Notes: generated by a model from the letters alone, not told the origin. 62,171 nucleotides of DNA from Planctomycetota bacterium (GCA_029259605.1 JAJDEV010000253.1:1-62171); one strand, 5' to 3'. Positions 27,914 to 37,368 are shown, numbered from the stretch's first letter. A program made the numbers and translations.

Positions 27914-28303
27914 CTACCCGGCCAGTTTTCCCACCATCAGCAAGTGGCCGCCCGCCATCACTTCGACCGTGTCGCCGCGGTGGAGCGTGGGCATGCCTTC
28001 CTTCCCCGTCGCGATGACCTCGAGGGTTCCGATGCCTTCCTCGTTGAGCGTGACGTCGTAGCCCGAGCCTCCGACGACGATGCGGACTTGACGGAGTTCG
28101 AGCCGGACTGCCACGCGCGCCGTGAGCGTCCTTCGTTCGGTCGTCTGGGTGTACACGGCGCGGCCGTGTCCGAGCTCGCGCCCGTTGAGCTCCGCCGTGA
28201 GTCGCAGGCCTTCCGCTCGCGTCGTCGCCTCCGGGGCGCTCGGCATTGCGACGGTGGGGGCGAGCATGAGGGGGAGCACGGCCATGAGTTGCATGAGGTT
28301 CAT
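27914..28303 (-). CDS. small exported protein of unknown function
   Basis: A 129-residue product from the ATG at 28303, chosen because GGAG lies about 7 bases before it and a clean signal peptide (LMQLMAVLPLMLAPTVAMPS) follows. Mature residues form a probable beta-rich domain ending HRGDTVEVMAGGHLLMVGKLAG, which resembles a small beta-barrel or SH3-like fold. I recognise no named family. It is divergent from the efflux genes and convergent with the collar-repeat gene. Function not assigned. Confidence 0.6.
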   Translation of the reverse strand: MNLMQLMAVLPLMLAPTVAMPSAPEATTRAEGLRLTAELNGRELGHGRAVYTQTTERRTLTARVAVRLELRQVRIVVGGSGYDVTLNEEGIGTLEVIATGKEGMPTLHRGDTVEVMAGGHLLMVGKLAG

Positions 28304-28670
28304 CTTGATCTCCACGATTGGGGCCACACACCCTCATTCCAAGAGAGGTGCGGCCCGATGGACTGAAATGGAATTGCCAAGTGGCACGCCGCCCAGCGCA
28401 TGCCCCGTGCCATCGGCCGTTTCTCCCGCCAGGCCGCATTGCCGAGCCTTGGGCGGCCCCTTCGTCGAGATCCTGAACGCGTGGTCCAAGGCCTGGACTC
28501 ATCCCTACGCCCGCCGGCGTGCAGCGATCGACTCTGGCATCGCCAGCGCCCGAAGTGGAACGCGGAGAGCGCTGGGCAGGGGAAGCGTCTTGCTCGCGAA
28601 CGATCGGCGCTCCATCCTCATCGCTTCCGACTCCACGTCCTCGACGTCTCTCTCCTTCCGAGCGCCGCCT
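28304..28670. other. 367-base region upstream of the efflux genes, no gene seen
   Basis: Separates the small exported-protein gene from the HlyD-like gene. The HlyD frame is open through much of it, but that translation has no family-like sequence, so I treat it as non-coding leader. It must hold the efflux-operon promoter; I see no clear hexamers or palindromic operator. Confidence 0.45.
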
Positions 28671-29795
28671 TTGACTCTCCGCGCCATCGCTCTCGTCGTC
28701 CTGATCGCCGCGCTCGTCACCGCGCTCTGGGTCAGTCAGCACCGAACCGGACCGCTCGTCGTGTCGGGGTTCGTCGAGGCGGACGAGATCCGCGTCGGAT
28801 CGCGGGTCGGTGGGCGCGTCCTCGCGGTCCGCGTCAAGGAGGGTGACGCGGTCGAAGCCGGGGACGTGCTGGTCGAGCTCGAGCCGTTCGACCTCGCCGA
28901 GCAACGGGCGGGGGCGGCCGCGCGGCTAGCGGCACGCCGTTCCGAACACGACGAGCTCGCGAGCGGTCTACGTTCCGAGGAGATCGACGAGGTGCGCGCG
29001 CGACGCGACGGGCTCGCCGCGCGGCTGCAGGATCTCGAAGCCGGACCGCGTGCGCAGGAGATCGCCGCCGCGGCGTCGCGCGTCGCGCTCGCGCGATCGC
29101 GCGTCGACCTCGCCGGCCAGGAGCACGAGCGCGCGAAGAAGCTGACCGCCGGCAACGTCGCGAGCGTCGAGACGCTCGACCGCGCGACGAGCGCGCTGCA
29201 CGTCGCCCAGGCTTCGCTCGATGTCGCCGAGCAGGAGCTCGCGCTGCTCGAGGAGGGAACGCGCAAGGAGACGATCGCCCAGGCGCGCGCGGAGCTCGCG
29301 GCGGCCGATGCGACGCTCGCGCTCGCGGTGGCCGGCTATCGCGAAGAGAAGATCGCCCAGGCCGCCGCGCTCGCCGCCGCCGCCGAGGCCGACCTCGCCG
29401 CCATCGACCGGCGCATCGCCGAGCTGACCGTTCGCGCGCCGGGATCGGGCAGCGTCGAGGCGGTCGACCTGCGACCGGGCGACCTCGTCGGACCCGACGC
29501 GCCGGTGCTCTCGCTCCAGGACAACTCCGAGCTGTGGGTCCGCGCGTACGTGCCGGAGAACCGCCTGACGGTGACGTTGGGTGACCGCGTGAGCGTCGGC
29601 GTCGACGCGTGGCCGGGCGAGCGCTTCCGCGGACGGGTCGGCTTCGTCGCGCGCCAGGCCGAGTTCACGCCGCGCAACGTGCAAACGCCGGAGGAGCGCT
29701 CGAAGCAGGTCTTCCGCATCAAGGTCTTCCTGGAGGACGGCCTCGACCGCCTGCGGCCGGGAATGGCCGCGGACGTGTATCTCGAGGAGCGCTAG
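28671..29795 (+). CDS. HlyD/RND-type membrane fusion protein of an ABC exporter
   Basis: Periplasmic adaptor linking an inner-membrane exporter to an outer-membrane channel. From the TTG at 28671 the product is 374 residues: one N-terminal membrane anchor (AIALVVLIAALVTALWV), then the lipoyl/barrel-sandwich half (VGGRVLAVRVKEGDAVEAGDVLVELEP). A long Ala/Glu-rich coiled-coil hairpin (about 85-235) follows, then the returning lipoyl half (RAPGSGSVEAVDLRPGDLV) and a beta-barrel domain. The C terminus FLEDGLDRLRPGMAADVYLEER is typical of YbhG/EmrA-like adaptors. The frame is open upstream; the TTG just before the anchor is the best start I see, but the start is uncertain. Only one base separates its stop from the GTG start of the ABC gene, so they form an operon. 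Confidence 0.85.
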   Translation: MTLRAIALVVLIAALVTALWVSQHRTGPLVVSGFVEADEIRVGSRVGGRVLAVRVKEGDAVEAGDVLVELEPFDLAEQRAGAAARLAARRSEHDELASGLRSEEIDEVRARRDGLAARLQDLEAGPRAQEIAAAASRVALARSRVDLAGQEHERAKKLTAGNVASVETLDRATSALHVAQASLDVAEQELALLEEGTRKETIAQARAELAAADATLALAVAGYREEKIAQAAALAAAAEADLAAIDRRIAELTVRAPGSGSVEAVDLRPGDLVGPDAPVLSLQDNSELWVRAYVPENRLTVTLGDRVSVGVDAWPGERFRGRVGFVARQAEFTPRNVQTPEERSKQVFRIKVFLEDGLDRLRPGMAADVYLEER

Positions 29796-29796
29796 C

Positions 29797-31992
29797 GTGC
29801 CCGAGCCGGCGCACGCAGAACCGGTCCTCGACCTGCGCGAGATCACGCGCCGCTTCGGGAGCAAGACCGTCGTCGACGGCGTGTCGCTCACGGTGGCGCG
29901 CGGCGAAATCTTCGGCCTGCTCGGTCCGAACGGCAGCGGCAAGTCGACGCTCATTCGCATGCTGTGCGGCGTGCTCGAGCTGTCGGGAGGCAGCGCGCGC
30001 GTGCTCGGCTACGACGTCGCGCGCGACGCCGAGGCGATCAAGCGCCGCATCGGCTACATGTCGCAGAGCTTCAGCCTCTATCGCGACCTGTCGGTGCGCG
30101 AGAACCTCGCGTTCTACGGGCGCGTGTACGGACTCGGGCCCGAGCGTCTGGAGCAGCGCTCGCGCGCCGTCGTCGAGCTGACCGGGCTCGGCGATCGGAT
30201 GGAGCAACTCGCCGGAACGCTGTCGGGCGGCTGGAAGCAACGCCTCGCGCTCGCATGCGCTCTGATCCACGAGCCCGAGGTCGTCTTCCTCGACGAACCG
30301 ACGGCGGGCATCGATCCCGTCGCGCGCCGCGACCTGTGGGACCTCCTGTTCGAGCTCGCCGGAAGCGGCGTCACGCTGTTCGTGACGACGCACTACATGG
30401 ACGAGGCGGAGCGCTGCACGAGCGTCGCGTACATCTACGACTCGCACCTGATCGTCCGCGGTCGACCCGAGGAGCTGAAGGCGCTGCGCGCCGTGACGCC
30501 GGAGGGGACGCAGCGGCTCGAGCTCTCGATCGAGCATCCCGCCCGGCACCTCGCGCGCCTGCGCGCGACTCCGGGCGTGCGCGACGCGACGCTGTTCGGC
30601 GAGAACGTGCACCTACTCGTCGACGACGACGTGGACGAAGACGCGCTGCGGCGCGACGCAACCGAGCTGCGCGCGATCCAACCCAGCCTCGAGGACGTCT
30701 TCGTGACGCTCTCGCGCGACGCCGAGCGCAAGGCGCGCGTGTCCGAGTCCGCGCCGCCGCCCGCTCCGCCGCCGCCGCCGCCCCCCGCACCGGAACCGGA
30801 ACCGCCCGCGCCGGCGGACACCGGGAAGCGCGCGAAGGCGCGGTCGCTGCGCGGGTTCTTCGCCGTGTTGATCAAGGAGTTCGCGCACATCCGCCGCGAG
30901 CCGGCGACGCTCGTCTTCATGCTCGTGATCCCGGTCGTGCAGACCGTCATCTTCGGGTACGCGATCCAGACCGAGATCGAGCACGTCCCCACCGTCGTGC
31001 TCGATCTCGACGGCCGCAACGCGGGGCGCGAGCTCGTCGACGACTTCGTGAACACGGGCACGTTCCAGATCACCGAGCGCGCGCACGACGACGAGAGCTT
31101 TCGCCGCGCGATGACCGCCGGGCGCGCGCGCGTCGGTGTGAAGATCCCGCCCGACCTGACCGAGCGGCTCGTGCGCGGCGAGCAAGCCGTCGTCCAGGTC
31201 CTGATCGACGGCAGCGACTCGACCGTCGCGAACGCCGCGCTCAGCAGCGCCAGCCTGCTGGGCGTGCAGCTCTCGCGCAGCATCGGCTTCGCGTTCCTCG
31301 AGAGCCAGCGGCGCGCACCGTCGCGGGACCGGTACGGACGGCCGGCCGCGCCGATCGAGATCCGCCCGCGCCTGCTCTACAACCCGAACCTCGAGAGCTC
31401 GCACTTCTTCGTCCCCGGCCTGATCGGAATCATCCTGCAGCTCGTCACGCTGTTCCTGACGTCGTTCGCGATCGTGCGCGAGCGTGAGCTCGGGACGCTC
31501 GAGCAGCTCTTCGTGACACCGGTCGGCCGCGCCGGGCTCGTGCTCGGCAAGCTCGTCCCCTACGCCATGATCGGCATGGTCGAAACGATCATCGTCATGG
31601 CGGTGATGGTGTTCCTCTTCGGCGTACCGATCCACGGCAGCCTGTGGCTCTTGCTCGGGCTGACGGGCCTGTTCGTCGTCACGTCGCTGGGCATGGGGCT
31701 CTTCGTCTCGACGCTCGCGCGCACGCAGGTGCAAGCCATGCAGTTCGCCTTCCTCGTCATGCTGCCCTCCGTGCTTCTATCGGGCTTCATGTTCCCGCGC
31801 GCGGAGATGCCGCTCCCGATCTGGATCGTCAGCTTCGGCCTGCCCGTCACCTACTACATCGAGATCCTGCGCGGCGTCGTGCTGCGCGGCGCGGAGTTCG
31901 CCGACCTCGCACCGAGCGTCGTGGGCCTGTCGATCTCCTGCGTCGTGATCCTGGGCGCCAGCATCGCGCGCTTCCGCAAGCAGCTCGGCTGA
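29797..31992 (+). CDS. ABC exporter with ATPase and permease fused (YhiH/YbhFS-like)
   Basis: A 731-residue ATP-driven exporter. Residues 10-240 are the ABC ATPase: Walker A GPNGSGKS near 43, signature LSGGWKQR near 143, Walker B VVFLDEPTAG near 161, and a switch His in TTHYMDEAE. A Pro-rich spacer (about 318-342, encoded by a CCG-rich microsatellite) leads to an ABC-2 permease (350-731). The permease has a first membrane segment near 370, a large extracytoplasmic loop (about 395-540) and five more helices at the C terminus (ILQLVTLFLTSFAIV onward). In many bacteria the ATPase and permease are separate genes, so the fusion should give a 1:1 dimer. With the adjacent HlyD-like protein it probably exports a drug or lipid-like compound. 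It starts with GTG. Confidence 0.92.
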   Translation: MPEPAHAEPVLDLREITRRFGSKTVVDGVSLTVARGEIFGLLGPNGSGKSTLIRMLCGVLELSGGSARVLGYDVARDAEAIKRRIGYMSQSFSLYRDLSVRENLAFYGRVYGLGPERLEQRSRAVVELTGLGDRMEQLAGTLSGGWKQRLALACALIHEPEVVFLDEPTAGIDPVARRDLWDLLFELAGSGVTLFVTTHYMDEAERCTSVAYIYDSHLIVRGRPEELKALRAVTPEGTQRLELSIEHPARHLARLRATPGVRDATLFGENVHLLVDDDVDEDALRRDATELRAIQPSLEDVFVTLSRDAERKARVSESAPPPAPPPPPPPAPEPEPPAPADTGKRAKARSLRGFFAVLIKEFAHIRREPATLVFMLVIPVVQTVIFGYAIQTEIEHVPTVVLDLDGRNAGRELVDDFVNTGTFQITERAHDDESFRRAMTAGRARVGVKIPPDLTERLVRGEQAVVQVLIDGSDSTVANAALSSASLLGVQLSRSIGFAFLESQRRAPSRDRYGRPAAPIEIRPRLLYNPNLESSHFFVPGLIGIILQLVTLFLTSFAIVRERELGTLEQLFVTPVGRAGLVLGKLVPYAMIGMVETIIVMAVMVFLFGVPIHGSLWLLLGLTGLFVVTSLGMGLFVSTLARTQVQAMQFAFLVMLPSVLLSGFMFPRAEMPLPIWIVSFGLPVTYYIEILRGVVLRGAEFADLAPSVVGLSISCVVILGASIARFRKQLG

Positions 31993-32014
31993 AGCGCGTT
32001 CGCGGCGCGCCTGC

Positions 32015-32283
32015 CTACTGCAGGTTCACGAGCACGAGCACGAGACCGCTCTCGCCCTCGAGCCGCGTCATGGCCTTGCCGAGCACGGCGCCGTTCGCGC
32101 GCAGGGCATCGGTCGAGCGCATCGCCGCGCCGGGGATCGACGACGTCGTGAGCAGGTCGCCGGGGCGAATGCGTCCGTTCTCGTTCGTGCACCGCACGTA
32201 GACGCGCCCCGTCAGCGCGACCGGCGGTCCGTGGCGGAGGAGAAGGAGAACAGCAGGCCGGCGGCCGCGATCATTGCGTGCAT
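32015..32283 (-). pseudogene. small exported protein with a tail-fibre/G2-like C-terminal motif, frame-interrupted
   Basis: The minus frame ending at 32015 reads VALTGRVYVRCTNENGRI, then PGDLLTTSSIPGAAM, and ends GLVLVLVNLQ. This is a motif I associate with the C-terminal part of secreted and tail-fibre-like proteins, but its own upstream sequence has no signal peptide. In another frame ATG 32283 begins a good signal peptide (MHAMIAAAGLLFSFSSAT). A one-base addition near 32250 would join them into a protein of about 88 residues. I therefore read a small gene broken by a frame change; alternatively only the downstream frame is real. Confidence 0.42.
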
Positions 32284-32450
32284 GGGAAACGCCTCGAGTA
32301 GGGGTCGCCCTCCTCACCGAGAACGCGCGCCGCGCGTCACGGGGAATCCGCGCGATCGCGTGCGTTCGGGCCGTGGGCGGGCCCGGGGCGTGGATTCGTG
32401 GTTACACTGCGCGCCACGCGCTCTCTCCCTCCCCCCAGCCCCCCTCGACG

Positions 32451-34208
32451 ATGCACCCTCGATCCTCGCGCTCCCGCGTCCTCGTTTCGCTCGCCCTCGC
32501 CTTCGCGCTGACGCCCGGCGCGACCCACGCGCTGCCCGCCGCGAGCGACGCCATTCGCGTCGTCGAGACGGGGGCGCTGAGCGCCGCGCAGCTCGACGAG
32601 CTGTATGCGCTCGAGCAGGTCGAGGCCTGGGTCGAGTTCGGGAACACGTCCGTGATCGTCGGCGCGGCGTTCGACGGCGAGCTGGCACGCTTCTTCGAGG
32701 GCGCGCCTCCCGTGCGCTCGCTCGAGGGGCGGCGCGAGGACCTCGCGTTCGTGCGCTTCGAGGCCGCGCACGCCGATCGCGCGCTGCCCGCCGGCTCGAC
32801 GCTGGTTGCCGGCTTCGGTCGCTATGCGGTGGTGCTCGTCGGCGACGCGAAGGGCGTGCGCGAGTCGGCCGTCGAGCACACGGCGCATCCGACCGAGCTG
32901 CGCCCCGTTCCCTGGAACACGATCGTCGTGCGGCGTCCGGATCGACAGGAGCCGCTGCCCGTGCAGCGCTTCGGCGCCGACGCGACGCTCGTCGAGGACG
33001 CGGTCGCGGCGCTCGACACGAACTTCTTCTCGACCACGCTGCTGGGACTCGTCAACTTCGGAACGCGCTTCTCGAACGTGGCGTCCTTCTCGAACGTGAC
33101 GACGTATGTCGAGCAACGCTTCGCCGCCGCCGGACTCGCTCCGACGCGCGAGGCGTTTCAGCTGTCGGGCAAGACGCGCCACAACGTCATCGCGGAGATC
33201 CCGGGTACGACCACGCCGCAGGACGTGTACGTCATCTGCGGACACTACGACTCGACGTCGCAGTCGCCGAGCACCTTCGCGCCCGGCGCGGACGACAACG
33301 CCAGCGGCGCGGCCGGCGTGATCGAGATGGCGCGCGCGTTGTCCGGCTTCCGCTTCGACTCGACGCTGCGCTTCATCGCCTTCTCGGGTGAGGAGCAGGG
33401 GCTCGTCGGAAGCAACGCGCACGTGAACAAGCTCAAGAGCGCCGGACAGCTCGGGCGCGTCAAGGGCGTGATCAACATGGACATGATCGCGTACCAGAAC
33501 ACGGGGCGCCGAGACGTCTTGATCGAGGGCAGCGCGTCGGCGTCCGCCGCGATGATGTCGCTCCTCTCGAGCCTCGTCGGCCAGCACACGAACCTGGTTC
33601 CGTTCACGTCGACCAACCCGTTCGGCAGCGACCACATGCCGTACATCAACAACGGCGTCAACGCGGTCCTCACGATCGAGTACGAGGACTGGTTCAACCC
33701 GAACTACCACTCGACCGCCGACCAGTACGCGACGCTGACGCTTCCGCTCGCGCACGACATCCTGCGCCTGAACCTGGCGGCGATCGCGACCGCGGCCGGG
33801 ATCAACGGGCGCGCCGGGGCCGGCATGTCGGGGATGGTCGAGCAGTACGGCCTCGGACTCGGCGGCACGAACATCGGGGCGATCAACTCGGGCTCGGCGC
33901 CGAAAATCGGAACGACGATGTCGATCGACGTCACCGGAATGGGGAGCGCGACGTTCGCGCAGGTCGCGCTCTGCCGCAGACAGGCGAACGTTCCGGGCTT
34001 CGGCGGGACGATCCTCGTGGACCTCAGCCGTCGCATCCGCACCGCGGAGGCGTTGCTCGTCGGCGGCAACGGGACGGTGGGCATCAAGATCCCGAACCAG
34101 CTCAACCTGATCGGGGTGAAGGTGTACCTCCAGGCCGCCGCCGGCGATCCGGGCCAACCGTCCGGCGTCGCGCTCAGCAACGGCCTCGAGGTCACGATCG
34201 GGAGCTAG
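32451..34208 (+). CDS. secreted M28-family zinc metallopeptidase
   Basis: A 585-residue exported exopeptidase. The signal peptide (LVSLALAFALTPGATHA) ends near residue 27. A pro- or accessory domain extends to about 190. The M28 catalytic domain follows with all expected ligands: His in CGHYDST (about 264), bridging Asp in PGADDNASG (about 280), the general-base Glu pair in SGEEQG (about 313), Asp in INMDMIAY (about 342) and the final His in NYHSTADQY (about 418). A C-terminal beta-rich domain (about 450-585) is common in secreted proteins of related bacteria and may aid anchoring. Upstream codons in frame are non-coding in character; ATG 32451 gives the signal peptide. Its stop lies inside the left copy of a 23-base direct repeat. 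Confidence 0.9.
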   Translation: MHPRSSRSRVLVSLALAFALTPGATHALPAASDAIRVVETGALSAAQLDELYALEQVEAWVEFGNTSVIVGAAFDGELARFFEGAPPVRSLEGRREDLAFVRFEAAHADRALPAGSTLVAGFGRYAVVLVGDAKGVRESAVEHTAHPTELRPVPWNTIVVRRPDRQEPLPVQRFGADATLVEDAVAALDTNFFSTTLLGLVNFGTRFSNVASFSNVTTYVEQRFAAAGLAPTREAFQLSGKTRHNVIAEIPGTTTPQDVYVICGHYDSTSQSPSTFAPGADDNASGAAGVIEMARALSGFRFDSTLRFIAFSGEEQGLVGSNAHVNKLKSAGQLGRVKGVINMDMIAYQNTGRRDVLIEGSASASAAMMSLLSSLVGQHTNLVPFTSTNPFGSDHMPYINNGVNAVLTIEYEDWFNPNYHSTADQYATLTLPLAHDILRLNLAAIATAAGINGRAGAGMSGMVEQYGLGLGGTNIGAINSGSAPKIGTTMSIDVTGMGSATFAQVALCRRQANVPGFGGTILVDLSRRIRTAEALLVGGNGTVGIKIPNQLNLIGVKVYLQAAAGDPGQPSGVALSNGLEVTIGS

Positions 34209-34226
34209 CCGCCCGTCGAAGAACGC
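34204..34226 (+). repeat. left copy of a 23-base direct repeat
   Basis: The copy starts GCTAGC and continues GCCCGTCGAAGAACGC after one variable base; it matches 36645-36667 at 22 of 23 positions. Both copies contain the TAG stop of a flanking gene and together they bracket the large lipoprotein gene. Confidence 0.7.
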
Positions 34227-34331
34227 TGCCGCGCTTCGTGCATGGAGCGCGGCGATGGAAGGGACTTTGGTGGCGGACCGGGGGCGGCTGCGGCGTTTCA
34301 GAACGAGACGCAGTCCCTTCGGAGTCTTCCC

Positions 34332-36635
34332 ATGCAAGTGCCCTACCGGCTCGCTGTCGTGCTTCTCTTGACCCCCGCCTGTGCCGCCGTCCCTCCGGAC
34401 GTCGACACGAACCCGGACGCCTACGCGGACGCGATCGGCACGGTGACGATCTCGGCGCCGGTCATGACGCCGGTCCTCACCGGAGTGTCACCGGAGAAGA
34501 GCCTCAAACTCGACTGGCTCTACGACGAGGAGAAGCTCGCGGCGCGCATCCTGAAGCCGGACATGGCCAGCTCACTGGTGCAGTTCCAAGCGCTTCGCGC
34601 GGCCGTGGAAGGCGTGTTCGCGGGCCCGCAGATCCAATCGTCCGAGACGCGCGCGTTCGATCGAAAGATCGACGCCGACGGGCGGTCCACATCGAGCTCC
34701 ACGACAACCGAGGAGACCGTGTCGCGCGCAACCCCCGACGTTCCGGAGGACACTCCGTTCGCGACCGTGCCGGAGTCCGTCGACTCCGCCATGACGGCGC
34801 TCCTGTCGCGGGTGAACCTCGAGCACAACCTCGCGCCGGATCAGCTCGCGACGCTGATCGCCGCGTACAAGACGTACATGGTGAACCTCGAGGAGTACTA
34901 CAACCTCGACAGCTTGGTCACCGGCGCACGCGAGTTCGGGGGATCCGAGTATGTGCCGTACAAGATGCACTTCTCGGTGACGGCCGAGCCCGGGTGGTAC
35001 ACGCGCTATCGCTTGATGGACGCGGTCGTCGAGGGGAAGGTCGAGGAAGGGATTCGCATCCTGACGGTCGCGCCCGCGGAGACGGCGCAAGCCATCGACG
35101 AGTTCACGGCGTCGCTGCGTCAGCTCCTGCTGACCGTGGGGGTCTCGGGGAGCTCCGGCCCCGCAGCGGTGAAGGCGAACATCGAGAAGGTCGACGCGGT
35201 CGCGCAGCGCCTCCAGGGTTTGCACACGAACAAGACGCTGACCGTGGCGTACCCGGACGAGTCGACCTTCCGCATCCGCTTCCGCGCCCAACGGACACCG
35301 ACCAAGCAGGGCAAGGACCTCCAACCAATCAGCCGCATCCTCACCGCGTACGTGCTCGTGCGAGCCGACGCGGCAGGGCGGTCGGCGGACGGGATGGGCT
35401 CCCAAGTCCAGACCCTCGACGTCACCAAGTCGGCACGAGAGGCGAACGACGGCTCGCGACCGGCGCGACCGCGCACGGCGTCCTTCGAGCAGCGCGCCTA
35501 CTTCGCACCGGCGTTGCTCACGAAGCAGGGCGAGTTCAAGGGCACGACGTTCTCGGAGACGATGCTCACGCCGTGGCGAATCGTCCGCGGCTTGTTCACG
35601 GGCGATTCCACTCGGTCGGGCCACAAGCGCCGCTATCCGATCGCGTTCGACGAGGAGAAGCCCGACGCGCAGCACTGGGCCGAGTCGTCGATCGAAATCC
35701 CGGTCTGGCTCGGCGAGGTGGCGACGCCGGTGCGCATCGCGAGCGTCGGCGGGGACTACGGGTTCTCGGCCCAAGAGAACCTGGCCGCGTTGGCCGACGT
35801 CGTCTCCCACCAGGCGAGCGTCCAAAAGGCCGAGGCGGCACAGTCCGCGGCGAAGACCGCGGAGTCGACGAAGAAGGCGGCACTCGATGCGGCGGACGCG
35901 GCGCTGAAGAAGAAGCCCGACGACGACAAGCTGAAGGCCGCGCGGCAAAAGGCTTCCGCCGCGTACGACGCGGCCAAGGACGCGACGAAGGCGAAGGGCG
36001 AGGCGCTGGCACTTCGCAAGGCGGATTTGACCGAGGCCGAAGCGGAGTCGAGGAGCACGTGGGCACGTGCGCTCGCGGAGGGCGTGGGGACGATTCGGTA
36101 CGAGATCGGCGCTCCCAAGCTCGGACGAGACGAGGGCGGCGAACTGCAGGACTGCTTGGTCTACGTCCGCGTGCACTGCGCCGGTCTCCGAAGCGATTGG
36201 GTCAAGCTCGGAGAAGGGAACCAGTCCGGCGTTCTGACGATCGGACCGCTCGACCTGTCCGACACCGCCTCGACGACGACGCCGAAGGTGCTCGCCGACT
36301 TCGGGCAGAAGAAGATCGCGGGGTCCATCGAGGTCGTGGTCACACCGCACGACGTCGGGCACGGTCCCCTACCGAAGCACGCACAGTCCGTGGTCCAGGG
36401 CTTCGAGCTCGTCCCGCGCAGCGCCGGCGCCTCAGCTGCGACGAAGACGAGCGCGAGCACGACCGCGAAGCCCAAGACGACCTCGGAGTCGTCGCCCACG
36501 ATCGCGCTCGGCGTCGATCGGATCGAGCTCCGCATGACGGGCGAACCCAAGCCCGAGTCGAAGTCCGAAGACGACGACGACGACGACGCCAAAGGGGAAA
36601 CGAAGAAGCCGGACGCGGACGACGGCAAGCCCTGA
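34332..36635 (+). CDS. large lipoprotein of unknown function with Ala-rich coiled coil and acidic tail
   Basis: A 767-residue product with an export signal and probable lipobox (LLLTPAC at residues 11-17). Residues about 60-260 are mixed helical, and a second domain spans about 290-490. Residues about 510-590 are an Ala/Lys/Glu-rich coiled coil (KAEAAQSAAKTAEST, KKKPDDDKLKAARQ). A beta-rich domain follows, and the tail is Ser/Thr/Ala-rich with a run of five Asp (GAC microsatellite near 36570) ending in Lys and Pro. I recognise no family; the coiled coil and Ala-Lys-rich tail suggest envelope tethering. ATG 34332 is selected because it begins the signal peptide. The gene sits exactly between two copies of a direct repeat, which raises the possibility that it is a mobile or shuffled cassette. 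Confidence 0.7.
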   Translation: MQVPYRLAVVLLLTPACAAVPPDVDTNPDAYADAIGTVTISAPVMTPVLTGVSPEKSLKLDWLYDEEKLAARILKPDMASSLVQFQALRAAVEGVFAGPQIQSSETRAFDRKIDADGRSTSSSTTTEETVSRATPDVPEDTPFATVPESVDSAMTALLSRVNLEHNLAPDQLATLIAAYKTYMVNLEEYYNLDSLVTGAREFGGSEYVPYKMHFSVTAEPGWYTRYRLMDAVVEGKVEEGIRILTVAPAETAQAIDEFTASLRQLLLTVGVSGSSGPAAVKANIEKVDAVAQRLQGLHTNKTLTVAYPDESTFRIRFRAQRTPTKQGKDLQPISRILTAYVLVRADAAGRSADGMGSQVQTLDVTKSAREANDGSRPARPRTASFEQRAYFAPALLTKQGEFKGTTFSETMLTPWRIVRGLFTGDSTRSGHKRRYPIAFDEEKPDAQHWAESSIEIPVWLGEVATPVRIASVGGDYGFSAQENLAALADVVSHQASVQKAEAAQSAAKTAESTKKAALDAADAALKKKPDDDKLKAARQKASAAYDAAKDATKAKGEALALRKADLTEAEAESRSTWARALAEGVGTIRYEIGAPKLGRDEGGELQDCLVYVRVHCAGLRSDWVKLGEGNQSGVLTIGPLDLSDTASTTTPKVLADFGQKKIAGSIEVVVTPHDVGHGPLPKHAQSVVQGFELVPRSAGASAATKTSASTTAKPKTTSESSPTIALGVDRIELRMTGEPKPESKSEDDDDDDAKGETKKPDADDGKP

Positions 36636-36644
36636 GACGCCCGG

Positions 36645-36667
36645 GCTAGCAGCCCGTCGAAGAACGC
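36645..36667 (+). repeat. right copy of a 23-base direct repeat
   Basis: Same orientation as the copy at 34204-34226, with one mismatch (A instead of C at the seventh base). It overlaps the last codons and stop of the PPTase gene, whose C-terminal residues SSTGC are encoded inside it. Confidence 0.7.
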
Positions 36668-37368
36668 ACGACCCGCGTCGAAGTCCACGCCTCGCGCGGC
36701 GCCGCGACGCACGCGGACATCCCGTTCGGTGCGTCCAGCGTTTCGAGCGCGAGCGACGCGAGGTCCGGTTCGTCGCTCGGCGTCCAGCGCTCACCGATCG
36801 CGCGCGGCTCGAGGCCCACGGTCAGCGTGCGGGGGTCGCGCGCTAGCCCGTCGCCCCATTGCTTGAGCGCGGCCTCCTTGCGGGTCCAGATGCGGAAGAA
36901 GGCGGGGAAGTGCTCGTCGTCGGGAAGCTGCGCGAAGGCGTCGAGCTCCGTCGGCGAGAAGACCTGGCGCGCCATGCGTTCGACGTCCGTCTGGAGTTGG
37001 TGACTCTGGAGGTCGATGCCGACCGACGGGAGGCGCGTGACCGCGATCACGACGTCGTCGTCGGAGTGCGACAAGTTGAAGGCCACGGACGCGCCGACGA
37101 TCGAGGGTTTGCCGTGCGGGCCGAGCGCGAACTCGAGCGCGGCCGCGTCCGCGTCGAGGTAGGCGGCGAGGCGTTCGCGCAACTCCGCGCGGCGGTGGAA
37201 GAAGCGGCGGCGGTCGCGGTCCCGGTGGAAGCGCGCACCGCGCTCGCGCTCTGCGGCGGAAAGAGATTCCGACGGCGGAAGGTCCTGCGCGGAGTTCGCG
37301 CGGGACCACCACACGTGCACGTCTCCCGCCGCGAGATCCGGCGGATCCGGTCGGGATCCAGGCTTCAC
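36646..37368 (-). CDS. 4'-phosphopantetheinyl transferase (Sfp type)
   Basis: Activates carrier proteins by attaching phosphopantetheine from CoA to the conserved Ser. The 240-residue length is normal for Sfp-type enzymes. The magnesium-binding motif is VGIDLQ (about residue 115; usually VGID with Glu), preceded by FNLSHSDDDVVIA. The second motif FFRIWTRKEAALK lies at about 155-167, with the WxxKEA core intact. The start is GTG. It is divergent from the first NRPS gene with only about 145 bases between starts, so its natural clients are the two PCP domains encoded in this locus. The last codons lie in the right copy of a 23-base direct repeat. Confidence 0.93.
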   Translation of the reverse strand: MKPGSRPDPPDLAAGDVHVWWSRANSAQDLPPSESLSAAERERGARFHRDRDRRRFFHRRAELRERLAAYLDADAAALEFALGPHGKPSIVGASVAFNLSHSDDDVVIAVTRLPSVGIDLQSHQLQTDVERMARQVFSPTELDAFAQLPDDEHFPAFFRIWTRKEAALKQWGDGLARDPRTLTVGLEPRAIGERWTPSDEPDLASLALETLDAPNGMSACVAAPREAWTSTRVVRSSTGC

